The translations under genes were made by a program, and so were the position numbers. 64,000 bases of DNA, taken from the NCBI RefSeq assembly GCF_001528665.1, contig NZ_BBYJ01000024.1, positions 138,093 to 202,092 on the forward strand, read 5' to 3'. How positions within the stretch are numbered: position 1 is the stretch's first letter; each line of letters opens with the position of its first letter. Below the pieces are notes generated by a model. That model was not told the origin of the DNA and searched no databases. It worked only from the letters and a program-made list of their open reading frames with translations. Source of the DNA: Microtetraspora malaysiensis (GTDB taxonomy: Bacteria; Actinomycetota; Actinomycetes; Streptosporangiales; Streptosporangiaceae). Below, piece by piece: positions 1 to 8,364 of the stretch.

Positions 1-83
1 AAAGGCCCCATATGAGGAATCTGCGGGTTTGGTGCGGTAAGTCAACTTTCCCGAACTACCACCCTGGAATGCGAACGTAGGTC

Positions 84-187
84 GGTGCGGCGGGAAAGCG
101 GGACAGGGCGCATGGCGGCGTAGGCGGGTGCGACGGGAAAGCGGGACAGGGCGCCTGACGGTGAGAAGTGGGTGCGACGGGAAAGCG
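84..187. repeat. three short direct repeats
   Basis: The motif GGTGCGRCGGGAAAGCGG occurs three times, starting near 84, 127 and 171, spaced about 43 bases apart. The first two copies continue identically into GACAGGGCGC. No convincing open frame runs through them. They lead directly into the longer duplicated block that starts at 185. This looks like noncoding tandem amplification. Confidence 0.6.
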
Positions 188-320
188 GAGCGGAGTGCGG
201 GTGGGACCTCCGGCGCGCGTAAGGCTGTGCCCTGTACCGCCGCGCCCGAGCCGCGAAGCGGTTACGCCAGAGGCCCGCTATCACGGCGCGCCGGAGGGCC
301 CGCCCGCCGCAGCGCAGCGG
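185..320 (+). repeat. long direct repeat, copy 1
   Basis: This block of about 136 bases begins GCGGAGCGGAGTGCGGGTGG and ends GCCGCAGCGCAGCGG. It recurs, diverged but nearly colinear, at 454-590. Shared landmarks in order are GGCGCGCGTA, CCGCGCCCGA, CGCGAAGCGGT, ACGCCAGA and CTATCACGGCGCGCCGGAG. Open frames through it are compositional artefacts. Function unknown. Confidence 0.65.
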
Positions 321-453
321 CGTTCCCGGCAGCGCCCGACCATGAGCGGGTTTCCCGACGGCGCCGGACCATGAGCGGGTTTCCCAGGTTGCGGCGAGAA
401 GGAGCCCGAGGACGAGACGATGCGCCTACGGCGAGGAGCCGGTGCGGGGGTGA

Positions 454-590
454 GCGGAGCGGAGTGCGGGTGGTTGTGGAGGCGCGCGTAGGACCGTGCC
501 ATGTACCACCGCGCCCGAAGCCGCGAAGCGGTAACGCCAGAAGCCGGCTATCACGGCGCGCCGGAGCAGCCACCCGCCGCAGCGCAGCGG
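454..590 (+). repeat. long direct repeat, copy 2
   Basis: Second copy of the block at 185-320, about 269 bases downstream. The spacer between them carries its own doublet, CCATGAGCGGGTTTCCC, twice (near 340 and 371). The two copies differ by scattered substitutions and a few small indels, so the duplication is not recent. Confidence 0.65.
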
Positions 591-593
591 TCA

Positions 594-822
594 CCGTTCA
601 GCGGCACCTCGATGTCGAAGGCGGTCGGGTGGCCGGGGGCCGTCGTGCCATGGGTGAACCGGGGTTTGTTCTGTACGACGCGGATGCGGCGCAGGCCGCC
701 GAACTTGCCGGTGTCCACCGCCGCGCGTAGCACGGTGGGTGAGGACGCTGTGCAGCCAGTGGGTGGCGACGGTGACGTGCAGGCCCCAGCGGATGCCGGT
801 GCGCCGGCCCGAGGTACGCGTC
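594..822 (-). pseudogene. unidentified gene remnant
   Basis: Read on the minus strand, two overlapping frames give protein-like text that joins only through a frameshift near 730-750: first TGIRWGLHVTVATHWLHS, then VDTGKFGGLRRIRVVQNKPR and HPTAFDIEVPL. Neither half has a start or neighbours that make a gene, and the downstream end runs into the repeat block. I do not recognise the family. It is most likely a decayed gene end, but it could be a chance open frame in GC-rich DNA. Confidence 0.25.
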
Positions 823-843
823 AAGGGCGCCTAGGTTCGGGTG

Positions 844-1065
844 CCCGGCGTCCCGAGTAGCAATGGCCGTCAACTCGCCCTCGGCATCGCGGTCTTCGCG
901 CCCGGCATCACGGCCACCTCTTTCGTGCTCTCACTCGGCCCGTCGCTTCTGTCCGGATTGCTCGGCACCGCCAACCGGATCATCGCGGGCGCCATGGCGA
1001 TCGTCATGTTCCTGGCCGCGCTGCTGGCAGGCGAGGCACGCCCCCGCAGGGCCGGACGAATCCGC
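844..1065 (+). pseudogene. MFS transporter fragment
   Basis: The plus frame encodes about 70 residues with two hydrophobic stretches. The first contains ALGIAVFAPGITATSFVLSL and the second IIAGAMAIVMFLAALLAG, separated by a loop with LLGTANRI. This pattern resembles a pair of helices from an actinobacterial major facilitator superfamily transporter. A whole MFS protein has about 12 helices and 400 residues, so this is a remnant with both ends missing. The frame continues open past 1065 only as the antisense shadow of the dehydrogenase gene. Confidence 0.45.
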
Positions 1066-1086
1066 GGCGCCTGGGAAGGCACCTCC

Positions 1087-2454
1087 CTACGACTGCCGGG
1101 GAGCGGGCCCGTCCGAGCCGGCCGGGTACTCCTCCAGCGGAACCAGGCCCCTCGACCAGGCGGACAGCACGGGCGCGAGGATCCGCCACGCCTCCTCGGC
1201 CTCGTCACCGCGGATGGACAGGGTGGGATCCCCGTTCAGGACGTCCAACAGGAGCCGGCCGTAGGCGGGGAGGTCGGGTGGCTCCATCCGCGCGGTCAGC
1301 GCGAGCGGCACGAAGGTGCGCGCGTGGGAACCGATGCCCGTCAGATCCAGGGTCACGCACTCCGGTTCGAGTCCGAAGCGAAGCACGTTGGGCAGGGCTT
1401 CCCCGTAGTGGCCGAAGGGCACGTAGGGCACGGGCCGGAAGCGCACCGCGACCTCCTTGCGGTCGGTCCCGAGCGCCTTGCCGCTGCGGAGCCGGAAGGT
1501 CGTTCCCGACCAGCGCCAACAGTCGAGTACCAGCTCGACCTCGGCGAAGGTCTCCGTCCGGCGCCCCGGGTCCACGCCTTCCTCGTCGGCGTAGGCGGGA
1601 ACGTCACGGTCACCGATCCGGCCGGGCAGGTAGCGGGCGCGGCGGGTACGGCGCAGGACCTCGTCGCCGGTGAGGGGCCGCACCGACCGCAGCACATCGA
1701 GTTTCCGGTCACGCAGATCGCGCTCGCCGATGGTGATCGGCGGTTCCATGGCCACCAGGCACAGCAACTGCAGCAGGTGGTTCTGCACCATGTCCTTGAG
1801 TGCCCCGACGCCGTCGTAGTAGCTCGCCCTGCCTTCCAGGGTGAGGGTCTCGTCCCAGACGATCTCCACCTCGGCGATGTGCGTGCTGTTCCAGATGGGC
1901 TCCAGCACGCGGTTGGCGAGCCTGCTGCCGAGGACGTTCTGCACGGTCGACATGGCGAGGAAGTGGTCGACCCGGAACACCGCCCGCTCCGGCACGAGGT
2001 CGGCGAGGAGCCGGTTCAGCTCGACCGCGCTGTCCAGGTCTTCGCCGAACGGCTTCTCCAGCACGATCCGGCTGCCCGGCGGCAGGCCCGCCCGGTGCAG
2101 CGCCTGGATCGCGACGGGGAAGAGCGCCGGGGGCAGCGCGAGATAGACGGCGACGGGTTCCGCACCGGCGACGACCGACGCGACGTCGGCGGCGTCGGTG
2201 ATATCGGCCCGCCGATAGCGCGCCGAGCCGATGATCGCCTCCCTGGCATCCACCGGCCACGCGGCGCCGTGGTGGTCGAGCTGGGCGGCCGCCCAGCCCC
2301 GGAACCGCTCGTCGTCCCAGCTCGCCAGGTCGGCGCAGGTCAGCTGGAACCCGTCGCCCAGCTGCCTGGCCGCCCGCAGGGCGGCCAGCCCCGGCAGCAG
2401 ATAGCGTGCGCTGAGGTCACCGGTCGCTCCGAAGACCGCAAGTCGATCGATCAT
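1087..2454 (-). CDS. zwf: glucose-6-phosphate dehydrogenase-like protein
   Basis: 455 residues, close to the usual length for glucose-6-phosphate dehydrogenase, which oxidises glucose 6-phosphate with NAD(P)+ at the entry of the pentose phosphate pathway. The N-terminal nucleotide-binding motif GATGDLS (residues 9-15) and EKPFGED (133-139) are clear, and the likely catalytic base His226 sits in VQNHLLQ. The substrate motif, normally RIDHYLGKE, reads RVDHFLAMS (161-169), so the phosphate-binding lysine is a methionine. Activity or substrate may therefore be altered. The ATG at 2454 overlaps the TGA of the upstream GH15 gene by four bases, so the two are translationally coupled. Enzyme family is certain, exact substrate less so. 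Confidence 0.85.
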   Translation of the reverse strand: MIDRLAVFGATGDLSARYLLPGLAALRAARQLGDGFQLTCADLASWDDERFRGWAAAQLDHHGAAWPVDAREAIIGSARYRRADITDAADVASVVAGAEPVAVYLALPPALFPVAIQALHRAGLPPGSRIVLEKPFGEDLDSAVELNRLLADLVPERAVFRVDHFLAMSTVQNVLGSRLANRVLEPIWNSTHIAEVEIVWDETLTLEGRASYYDGVGALKDMVQNHLLQLLCLVAMEPPITIGERDLRDRKLDVLRSVRPLTGDEVLRRTRRARYLPGRIGDRDVPAYADEEGVDPGRRTETFAEVELVLDCWRWSGTTFRLRSGKALGTDRKEVAVRFRPVPYVPFGHYGEALPNVLRFGLEPECVTLDLTGIGSHARTFVPLALTARMEPPDLPAYGRLLLDVLNGDPTLSIRGDEAEEAWRILAPVLSAWSRGLVPLEEYPAGSDGPAPRQS

Positions 2455-4280
2455 GCTGTCGCGCCTGCCTTCGCCCGTGTCAGGTTCACCCCGCTGGCGA
2501 TGACCCCGATGTGGCTGAACGCCTGCGGGAAGTTGCCGATGAACGCGCCGGTCGAGGGGTCGATCTGCTCCGGCAGCAGCCCGAGCGGGCTCGCCCGGGC
2601 GCACAGGGACGCGTAGAGCTCGCCGGCTTCTCCGACCCGGCCCTGCCGTACCAGGTTGTCGACCAGCCAGAAGCTGCACAGCAGGAAGGCGCCCTCGTCA
2701 CCGGAGATGCCGTCGGGCGACTGGTCGTGCAGGTAGCGGTAGAGCAGGCCGCCACCGGCCGAGAGGCGATCGGCGATGGCCCGGGTGGTGGCCACCATCC
2801 GCGGGTGATCGGCGGGCACGACGCCGCGCAGCGGAAGCGCGAGCAGGCTGGCGTCCAGACCGCCGCTGCCGTCGAGGTGCTCGCTCAGGCTCCGCGTCTC
2901 CTCGTTCCAGGACTGGGCCAGGATGAGCTGGCGCAGCCGCTCGGCCGAGGCGCGCCACGCCGCGACCTGCCCGGGCAGCCCGAGCCGCTCACCGATCGCC
3001 GCGGCCCGGTCCACGGCCACCTGGCACATCCCGGCCGAGTACGTGAACACCCGGCCGTCGCCGCGTACCTCCCAGATGCCTTGATCCGGTTGCCGCCACG
3101 CCTGGCCCGCGAGGTCGGCCAGCCCGGCCAGGCTGTGCCAGAGTTCGGGCTGGAGGTCACCGCCGGAGCGTAGCCACTGGTCGGCGCAGTCCAGCACCTC
3201 GCCGTAGATATCGTGCTGGCGCTGGTCGGCCGCTCCGTTGCCCCAGCGCACCGGGCCGGAGCGCCGGTACCCTTCCAGTTCTCCGTCCTCGACCTCGTCG
3301 GGTACCGGGCTGCCGTCGACGTCGTACATGATCCGAGGCCGCCGGCTCTGCTCGAAGGCGTCGAGGATCCAGCCGAGGAAGGCGCCCGCCTCGCCGGCGA
3401 AGCCGATGCGGCGCATGGCGAACACGGCGAAGGCCGCGTCGCGGATCCAGGCGTAGCGATAGTCCCAGTTTCGGACCCCACCGATCGGTGCGGGCAGCGA
3501 GGACGTGGGCGCCGCCACCAGCGAGCCGTTGACCCAGTGGTCGCACAGTTTCAGGGTGATCGCGGCGCGCCTGACCAGCGGTTCCTCGGGCCCTTCGTAG
3601 TGGAAATGCGTCATCCAGCGACGCCACGCGTCCGTGGTCCCCCGCAGCATCGCCTCGGCGTCGAAGCGGTGGTGGCGGTGGAAGCGTCCCCAGGACAGCA
3701 CCAGGTCGAGGCGGTCGCCCTGCTCCAGGTCGTGCGTGGTGTGCAGACCGGCCAGGGGACGGTTGGCGCGGAGGTGCAGCCGCAGGTCCGGCCGCCGGTA
3801 CGCCCGCACTTCCAGCCCGCTGAGCAGGGCCCTGGCCTGTGCGCCGCCGCGGGGCTCCACGTCCACCCGGAGGCGGACGTTCCCGGCCAGGACGACGGCC
3901 GACCGGACGAGTTCGGCCCTGTCGACGGGCGCGTCGTCGGTCAGGTCGGCGCCGGAGCGCAGGGCCAGCGCGTCGGTGACCTGGACCAGGCCGGTGGCGC
4001 TGCGCAACTCGGTCACCAGCACCCCGGTGTCGGGCTCGTACCGCTGCCGGGCCTCCACCAGTTCCTCCGGCGTCATCGTGAAATGCCCGCCCCGTGCGTG
4101 ATCCAGCAGCCCGCAGAACAGCGGCTCGGCGTCGAACCGGGGAAGGCACAGCCATGGAATGGACCCGTCGAGACCGACCAGCGCGGCCGTCGCGCCGTCC
4201 CCGATGAGGCCGAGATCCTCCAACGGGAGGTAGCCGTCAGTCCTGCGAACCGGCCGGAACGGTGGATCCGAATTGATCAT
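2451..4280 (-). CDS. glycoside hydrolase family 15 protein (glucoamylase/trehalase type)
   Basis: 609 residues, typical of bacterial GH15-like proteins that hydrolyse alpha-glucosidic bonds, including actinobacterial trehalases. The N-terminal signature DGYLPLEDLGLIGDGATAAL with GLDGSIPWLCLPRFD is characteristic. The (alpha/alpha)6 barrel region has NWDYRYAWIRDAAF, QHDIYGEVLD, the QGIWEVRG segment carrying a candidate catalytic Glu, and near the C-terminus LLPEQIDPSTGAFIGNFPQA with the second candidate Glu. No signal peptide, so it acts in the cytoplasm. It overlaps the downstream dehydrogenase gene (ATGA), suggesting released glucose is phosphorylated and fed to the pentose phosphate route. 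Trehalase versus glucan specificity cannot be told from sequence. Confidence 0.9.
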   Translation of the reverse strand: MINSDPPFRPVRRTDGYLPLEDLGLIGDGATAALVGLDGSIPWLCLPRFDAEPLFCGLLDHARGGHFTMTPEELVEARQRYEPDTGVLVTELRSATGLVQVTDALALRSGADLTDDAPVDRAELVRSAVVLAGNVRLRVDVEPRGGAQARALLSGLEVRAYRRPDLRLHLRANRPLAGLHTTHDLEQGDRLDLVLSWGRFHRHHRFDAEAMLRGTTDAWRRWMTHFHYEGPEEPLVRRAAITLKLCDHWVNGSLVAAPTSSLPAPIGGVRNWDYRYAWIRDAAFAVFAMRRIGFAGEAGAFLGWILDAFEQSRRPRIMYDVDGSPVPDEVEDGELEGYRRSGPVRWGNGAADQRQHDIYGEVLDCADQWLRSGGDLQPELWHSLAGLADLAGQAWRQPDQGIWEVRGDGRVFTYSAGMCQVAVDRAAAIGERLGLPGQVAAWRASAERLRQLILAQSWNEETRSLSEHLDGSGGLDASLLALPLRGVVPADHPRMVATTRAIADRLSAGGGLLYRYLHDQSPDGISGDEGAFLLCSFWLVDNLVRQGRVGEAGELYASLCARASPLGLLPEQIDPSTGAFIGNFPQAFSHIGVIASGVNLTRAKAGATA

Positions 4281-4316
4281 GCCGCCTCGCTTCCGCAGCG
4301 CCGGAAGAGTACAGAG

Positions 4317-5366
4317 CTAGAAGGTGATCAGCACTTTCACGACGTCGTCGAGCTTCTGGTCCGCGACCTCGAAGGCCCGCTCCATCTCATCGAAGCGGAA
4401 CTCGTGCGTCGTCATGTGGGAGGGGTCGACCCGCTTCGCCTCCAGAACCCGCAGCAGGCGCTCCATGCGCAGCCTGCCTCCGGGGCAGAGGCCGGTCGCG
4501 ATCGTCTTGTCGGCCATTCCGACCCCCCACTCGACGCGGGGAATGCGCACGAACTCCCCTTCGCCGAAATAGCCGATGTTGGACACCGTGCCGCCGGGCT
4601 TGGTTATCTTGACCGCGGTCTGGAACGTCACATCCGCGCCGAGCGCCTCGATGGCGGTGTCGACGCCCTCGCCCCCGGTCAGCTCCAGGATCCGCCCGGC
4701 GACGTCCTCATCAACGAAATCCACGATCTCGTCCGCGCCGTACGTGCGCGCGAGCCGCTGCCGGCGTGGGACCGATTCGACCCCGACGACGAGGCCCGCG
4801 CCGCGGAGCCGGGCCCCCGCGGTCGCCATCAGACCCACCGGGCCCTGCGCGAGGACGGCGACGGTGCCGCCGATCGGGATGCTCCCCTTCTCGGCGCCCA
4901 TGAATCCGGTCGAGAGCATGTCGGCGCAGTAGACCGCCATCTCGTCGGGAATGCCGTCGGGGATGCGCGCGAGATTGGCGTCGGCCTCGTTCACGTGGAA
5001 ATAGTCGGCGAACACTCCGTCCTTGGAATTCGCGAACTTGAAGCCTCCGAGCGGCCCGCCGGACTGCGACGGGTACCCGTTCTGGGCGGACAGGTCGCCC
5101 CAGTCGGGGGTGATGGCGCCGACCAGGACGCGGTCGCCGGGCCGGAAGTATGCCACCTCGCTTCCGACGGCGTGCACGATGCCCACCGCTTCGTGCCCCA
5201 GTGTCAGGTTCTCCCGGGGGCCGATGCCACCTCTGACCGTGTGGGAGTCCGATGTGCAGATGAGGGCCCTCGTCGTCCGTACGATGGCGTCCCCCGGGCC
5301 CGGCTGCGGAACGGGCTTCTCCATGAAGCCCACGCGCCCGACCTCCTTCATCACGAACGCCTTCAC
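4317..5366 (-). CDS. zinc-dependent alcohol dehydrogenase (TbADH-like)
   Basis: 349 residues of the medium-chain dehydrogenase family, closest in pattern to secondary-alcohol dehydrogenases such as Thermoanaerobacter brockii ADH. The catalytic zinc ligands of that class are present as Cys37 (ICTSDSHT), His58 (LGHEAVG) and Asp149 (CADMLSTGF). The Rossmann region contains AVLAQGPVGLMA. The GTG start at 5366 was chosen because it follows AGGAGGGA at good spacing and begins directly with the conserved KAFVMKEVG; longer frames upstream are arginine/proline-rich and unlike the family. It lies 36 bases downstream of the GH15 start on the same strand. Its natural alcohol is unknown. Confidence 0.88.
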   Translation of the reverse strand: MKAFVMKEVGRVGFMEKPVPQPGPGDAIVRTTRALICTSDSHTVRGGIGPRENLTLGHEAVGIVHAVGSEVAYFRPGDRVLVGAITPDWGDLSAQNGYPSQSGGPLGGFKFANSKDGVFADYFHVNEADANLARIPDGIPDEMAVYCADMLSTGFMGAEKGSIPIGGTVAVLAQGPVGLMATAGARLRGAGLVVGVESVPRRQRLARTYGADEIVDFVDEDVAGRILELTGGEGVDTAIEALGADVTFQTAVKITKPGGTVSNIGYFGEGEFVRIPRVEWGVGMADKTIATGLCPGGRLRMERLLRVLEAKRVDPSHMTTHEFRFDEMERAFEVADQKLDDVVKVLITF

Positions 5367-5571
5367 CTGATCCGTCCCTCCTGTCGGCGCCTCACCGTCG
5401 CGGGGACGGCGGCCCGCCTGCCGGACGGGCTCCCTGCCGGGTGGCGGCGGCCGACCGCACCGCATCCGCGCGGTCATGTCCCGGTGAGGTTGTGGACGCG
5501 CCGCCACCATGTGATCTGTTTCCGCAGGTCAAGTGGTGAGCGCGTCCGTAGACGGTTCATGCCCCGCCGCG

Positions 5572-6852
5572 TCATCGGCAACCAGGAACCCAGGCGTCCG
5601 GGTCGGGCGAGTCGCGCCGTCGATGGCGCGCGGGAGGCGGCGGCTGCTCCTCGTGCGAGGTCTGCCGCGCGGCGGTGAGTGCGGCGAGAGCGGTGGTGAT
5701 GGGGACGGCCGCGATGAGTCCGAGCGTGCCGACGATGCTGCGGATGATCTCCTGGGCGACGATCGGGTTGCGCAGTACGTCTCCCAGGGGCTGCTCCCCC
5801 ACGCTGAAGAGCAGAAGCAGGGGAAGCGCCGCACCGGCGTAGGCGAGGACGATCGTGTTGATCACTGAGGCGATGTGCGCGCGCCCCACGCGGGCCGCGG
5901 CCCGATAGAGGCGGCCGAAGGAGTAGCCGGGATTGGCGACGGCCAGTTCACCCACCGTGACGGCCTGGGTGACCGTGACGTCGTCGAGGACGCCCAGGGC
6001 GCCGATGATGATGCTCGCGAGGAGCAGGCCTTGCGCGTTGATGCGGTATCCGGTGTCCAGCATGAACGAGCTGTCGTCGGTCATCCCGGTGAGGTGGGCG
6101 ACGTCGATGGCGACCGCGGAGAGAACGCCGGTGATGGTGAGGCTGGCCAGCGTGCCGAGCACGGCCATCGAGGTCGGGATCGTGAAGCCGTGGGTGAGGT
6201 AGAGGACCGTGAGCATGATCGCCGCGGAGCCCACGATGGCGACCAGCGTCGGCGACTCGCCGGCGAGGATCGCCGGGATGATGAAGGCCAGCAGCAGGAC
6301 GAAGGTGACGCCCAAGCCGATCAGCGCGGTCAGTCCGCGCCAGCGGCCGAAGGCGACCACGGCCAGGGCGAAGGCGGCGACGAACATCCAGAGCGGTGCG
6401 GATCGGTCGTGGTCGGACAGCAGGTACTGCGGCGCATCGGGCGTGTCCTGCGGCATGTGAACCAGCACGACGTCGTCGCCCGCGGCGAACCGCTGCGCGC
6501 CGGGGCCGCTGGGCAGCTCCGTCATGACGGTCCGATTTGCTTCGGGCCCGCTGGTGAGCCGGACCCGGACGTCGGCGCAAGTATCGGGAGTCGCCGACGC
6601 GGTCTCGGACGTCGCCACCTCCTCCGGCGCAGCGGGGCACGGCTTGGGGTAGACGCCGATGATCATCCCGGTTACCTGCGGCAACCCGGGCGCTGGCGGG
6701 CGGTCGGGCCTCTGGTCGCCGGGCCACAACCAGATCAGGGCGGCCAGGGTCGCCAGGGTGATGGGCACGAGCACGGCCAGCGTCGCCCACACCGTCTTAC
6801 GGGTGGCGGGCAGGGGCGAAGCGGAGGTGCCGTGGCTGTGGTTGGCGCCCAT
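5572..6852 (-). CDS. YibE/F family membrane protein
   Basis: 426 residues with an N-terminal membrane segment, an extracytoplasmic domain (roughly residues 50-140, including GVYPKPCPAAPEE) and then about seven hydrophobic helices. Recognisable YibE/F features are the helix run FGRWRGLTALIGLGVTFVLL, AIVGSAAIMLTVLYLTHGF and the loop GILDDVTVTQA-like segment (here GVLDDVTVTQAVTVGELA). The family is widespread in Gram-positive bacteria but its biochemical role is not established. I start at the ATG at 6852 (MGANHSHG), which follows GAGGAG; an in-frame ATG 12 codons earlier is possible. It diverges from the riboswitch-controlled exchanger. Confidence 0.85.
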   Translation of the reverse strand: MGANHSHGTSASPLPATRKTVWATLAVLVPITLATLAALIWLWPGDQRPDRPPAPGLPQVTGMIIGVYPKPCPAAPEEVATSETASATPDTCADVRVRLTSGPEANRTVMTELPSGPGAQRFAAGDDVVLVHMPQDTPDAPQYLLSDHDRSAPLWMFVAAFALAVVAFGRWRGLTALIGLGVTFVLLLAFIIPAILAGESPTLVAIVGSAAIMLTVLYLTHGFTIPTSMAVLGTLASLTITGVLSAVAIDVAHLTGMTDDSSFMLDTGYRINAQGLLLASIIIGALGVLDDVTVTQAVTVGELAVANPGYSFGRLYRAAARVGRAHIASVINTIVLAYAGAALPLLLLFSVGEQPLGDVLRNPIVAQEIIRSIVGTLGLIAAVPITTALAALTAARQTSHEEQPPPPARHRRRDSPDPDAWVPGCR

Positions 6853-7011
6853 GATGGACGTTCGTCTCCTCGGGGTGTGGTTCCTCAACGTGGGAAGGCG
6901 GCGCGCGGTCCGTCTTCTCGCGCCACCCTCATCGTTCCGTACCGCTCAGCGTGAGCGGTGCTCGCTGAGCCGTACTCGCGAGGCGTCAGCCTTCCGCGCC
7001 CCGCCGGCCGC

Positions 7012-7040
7012 TTTCGAAGACCGCGATGAGGAGCTATGCT
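7012..7040 (+). promoter_or_regulatory. possible promoter of the riboswitch transcript
   Basis: TTTCGA (7012-7017) and TATGCT (7035-7040) are separated by 17 bases and would start transcription a few bases before the aptamer. The -35 is a weak match, so this is suggested mainly by position. Confidence 0.3.
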
Positions 7041-7042
7041 GA

Positions 7043-7165
7043 GCCGCTGCGAAGGGGAGTAGCCCCGCAAACCGGTCATCGACACACTGGAGCCCCGGCT
7101 CCCGGTGGCCGGGCCTGCGATCTCATGCGGGCGGGCGAGACCTTCGGCCCATTGTCGATGACGTG
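7043..7165 (+). ncRNA. yybP-ykoY-type (manganese) riboswitch aptamer
   Basis: The leader of the exchanger gene carries both invariant loop elements of the yybP-ykoY class in the right order: GGGGAGTAGCC (7054-7064) inside the first arm and GGGCGAGACCTT (7133-7144) in the second. Between them lies a GC-rich hairpin (GCCCCGGCTCC...GTGGCCGGGCC) and the GTCATC segment seen after the first loop in this class. These RNAs bind Mn2+ across the two loops and typically switch on exporters or exchangers. The associated gene is a CaCA-family cation exchanger, as expected. Aptamer ends are approximate. A covariance-model search would settle it. Confidence 0.85.
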
Positions 7166-7184
7166 TGCGCATCGCGGGCCGAAG
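7142..7184 (+). promoter_or_regulatory. candidate riboswitch expression-platform hairpin
   Basis: CTTCGGCCC (7142-7150) can pair perfectly with GGGCCGAAG (7176-7184). The left arm includes the 3' edge of the GCGAGACCTT aptamer loop, so this hairpin and the folded aptamer exclude each other. A second exact pairing, GTCATCGACA (7075-7084) with TGTCGATGAC (7153-7162), would form with the aptamer side. Mn2+ binding would then disfavour the 7142/7176 hairpin. Whether that hairpin stops transcription or hides translation signals is not evident; no U-tract follows. Confidence 0.55.
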
Positions 7185-7250
7185 CCGTACCGCCGCCTTC
7201 CACGCCGGTCGACCTCGAACCCCGCGGATGCGGGAAGGTTGGACGAGGTC

Positions 7251-8315
7251 GTGCTGAATGTCCTGTTGCTCATCGCCTGCGCGGTGGCGATCTATTTCTC
7301 CTGTGAGTGGTTCGTCAACGCGGTCGAATGGCTGGGCGAGCGGCTGAATGTCGGGAAGATGGCGGTGGGCACCATCCTGGCCGCCTTCGGAACCGCGCTG
7401 CCCGAATCCGTGGTGACACTGGTCGCGGTGACCACCGGCGACACGGAGGAGGCCAGGAACATCGGAGTGGGCGCGGCCATGGGTGGCCCGCTGGCCCTGG
7501 CCACCGTCGCGTACGGCGTGAGCGGTGTGGTCCTGCTCCTTCACCGGCGCAAGCGGCGTGCGGCTGTCATGGCGGGGGGCTCCGGCGCGGCTGAGGCGGA
7601 CCCTCCGGGGGGCTCCGCGCAGGCCCTGGGGACCGCGCGGGATATGGCCCGCCTGGCCAAGGACCAGCAGTGGTTCCTGCCGATCTTCATCGTCAAGGTC
7701 GGGCTCGGCCTGGTCGCCTTCGCGTTCAAGCCCGTGCTGGGTCTGGTCTTCTTCGCCGCCTACGCCGTGTACTTCTGGCGGGAGATCCGCGGCGGGCACG
7801 ACGAGGACGGCGAGGGCGACGAGCTGGAACTGGAACCGCTGAAGTTCCAGCCCAAGGCCGCCTCACCGGCCACCTGGGCGGTGATCGCCCAGACCCTGGC
7901 CACTCTCGTGGTGATCTTCTTCGCGTCACGCCTGTTCGTGAACCAGCTTGAGATCATCGGCCCGATGATCGGATTGTCCGCCTCCGTCACGGCGCTGTTG
8001 CTGTCGCCCATCGCCACGGAGCTTCCCGAGACCATGAATGCGATCATCTGGATTCGACAGGGAAAGACCAAACTGGCTCTGGCCAACATCTCCGGTGCCA
8101 TGATGATCCAGGCCACCGTGCCGAGCGGGTTGGGGCTGTTGTTCACCGCCTGGAAGTTCGACAGCGCTCTCCTGTGGTCGGGGCTGGTCACCATGGCGGC
8201 GATCGTCTACCTGCTGGCGACCATGCGCGCCCACAAGCTGACCCCGCTACGACTCGGTGTGGCCGCCGGCTTCTACCTGGTCTTCGCACTCGGGCTCATC
8301 CCGATCCTCACCTGA
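7251..8315 (+). CDS. CaCA-family cation exchanger (probable Mn2+/Ca2+ exporter)
   Basis: 354 residues and about ten membrane helices in two inverted halves, the usual architecture of sodium/calcium exchanger family proteins. The two signature alpha-repeats are GTILAAFGTALPESVVTL near residue 40 and LLSPIATELPETMNAIIW near residue 250, each with the ion-coordinating Glu in PE. A charged cytoplasmic loop containing HDEDGEGDELELE lies between them. The yybP-ykoY-type leader implies the physiological substrate is Mn2+ and that the protein exports excess metal. I start at GTG 7251, directly before the first helix and preceded by GGGAAGG; a TTG four codons earlier is an alternative. Confidence 0.88.
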   Translation: MLNVLLLIACAVAIYFSCEWFVNAVEWLGERLNVGKMAVGTILAAFGTALPESVVTLVAVTTGDTEEARNIGVGAAMGGPLALATVAYGVSGVVLLLHRRKRRAAVMAGGSGAAEADPPGGSAQALGTARDMARLAKDQQWFLPIFIVKVGLGLVAFAFKPVLGLVFFAAYAVYFWREIRGGHDEDGEGDELELEPLKFQPKAASPATWAVIAQTLATLVVIFFASRLFVNQLEIIGPMIGLSASVTALLLSPIATELPETMNAIIWIRQGKTKLALANISGAMMIQATVPSGLGLLFTAWKFDSALLWSGLVTMAAIVYLLATMRAHKLTPLRLGVAAGFYLVFALGLIPILT

Positions 8316-8364
8316 GGCTCCAGCTGACGCGGCAGATCACCGCGGCGCAGAGAGGGCAGTGGAC

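Noticed and set aside
841-2616. A very long plus-strand open frame (591 codons).
   Set aside because: Only the first ~70 codons look like protein (MFS fragment). The rest is antisense to the dehydrogenase gene, whose minus-strand motifs are clear.
3213-5678. An 821-codon plus-strand open frame.
   Set aside because: It is the shadow of the GH15 and alcohol dehydrogenase genes, with no recognisable domain.
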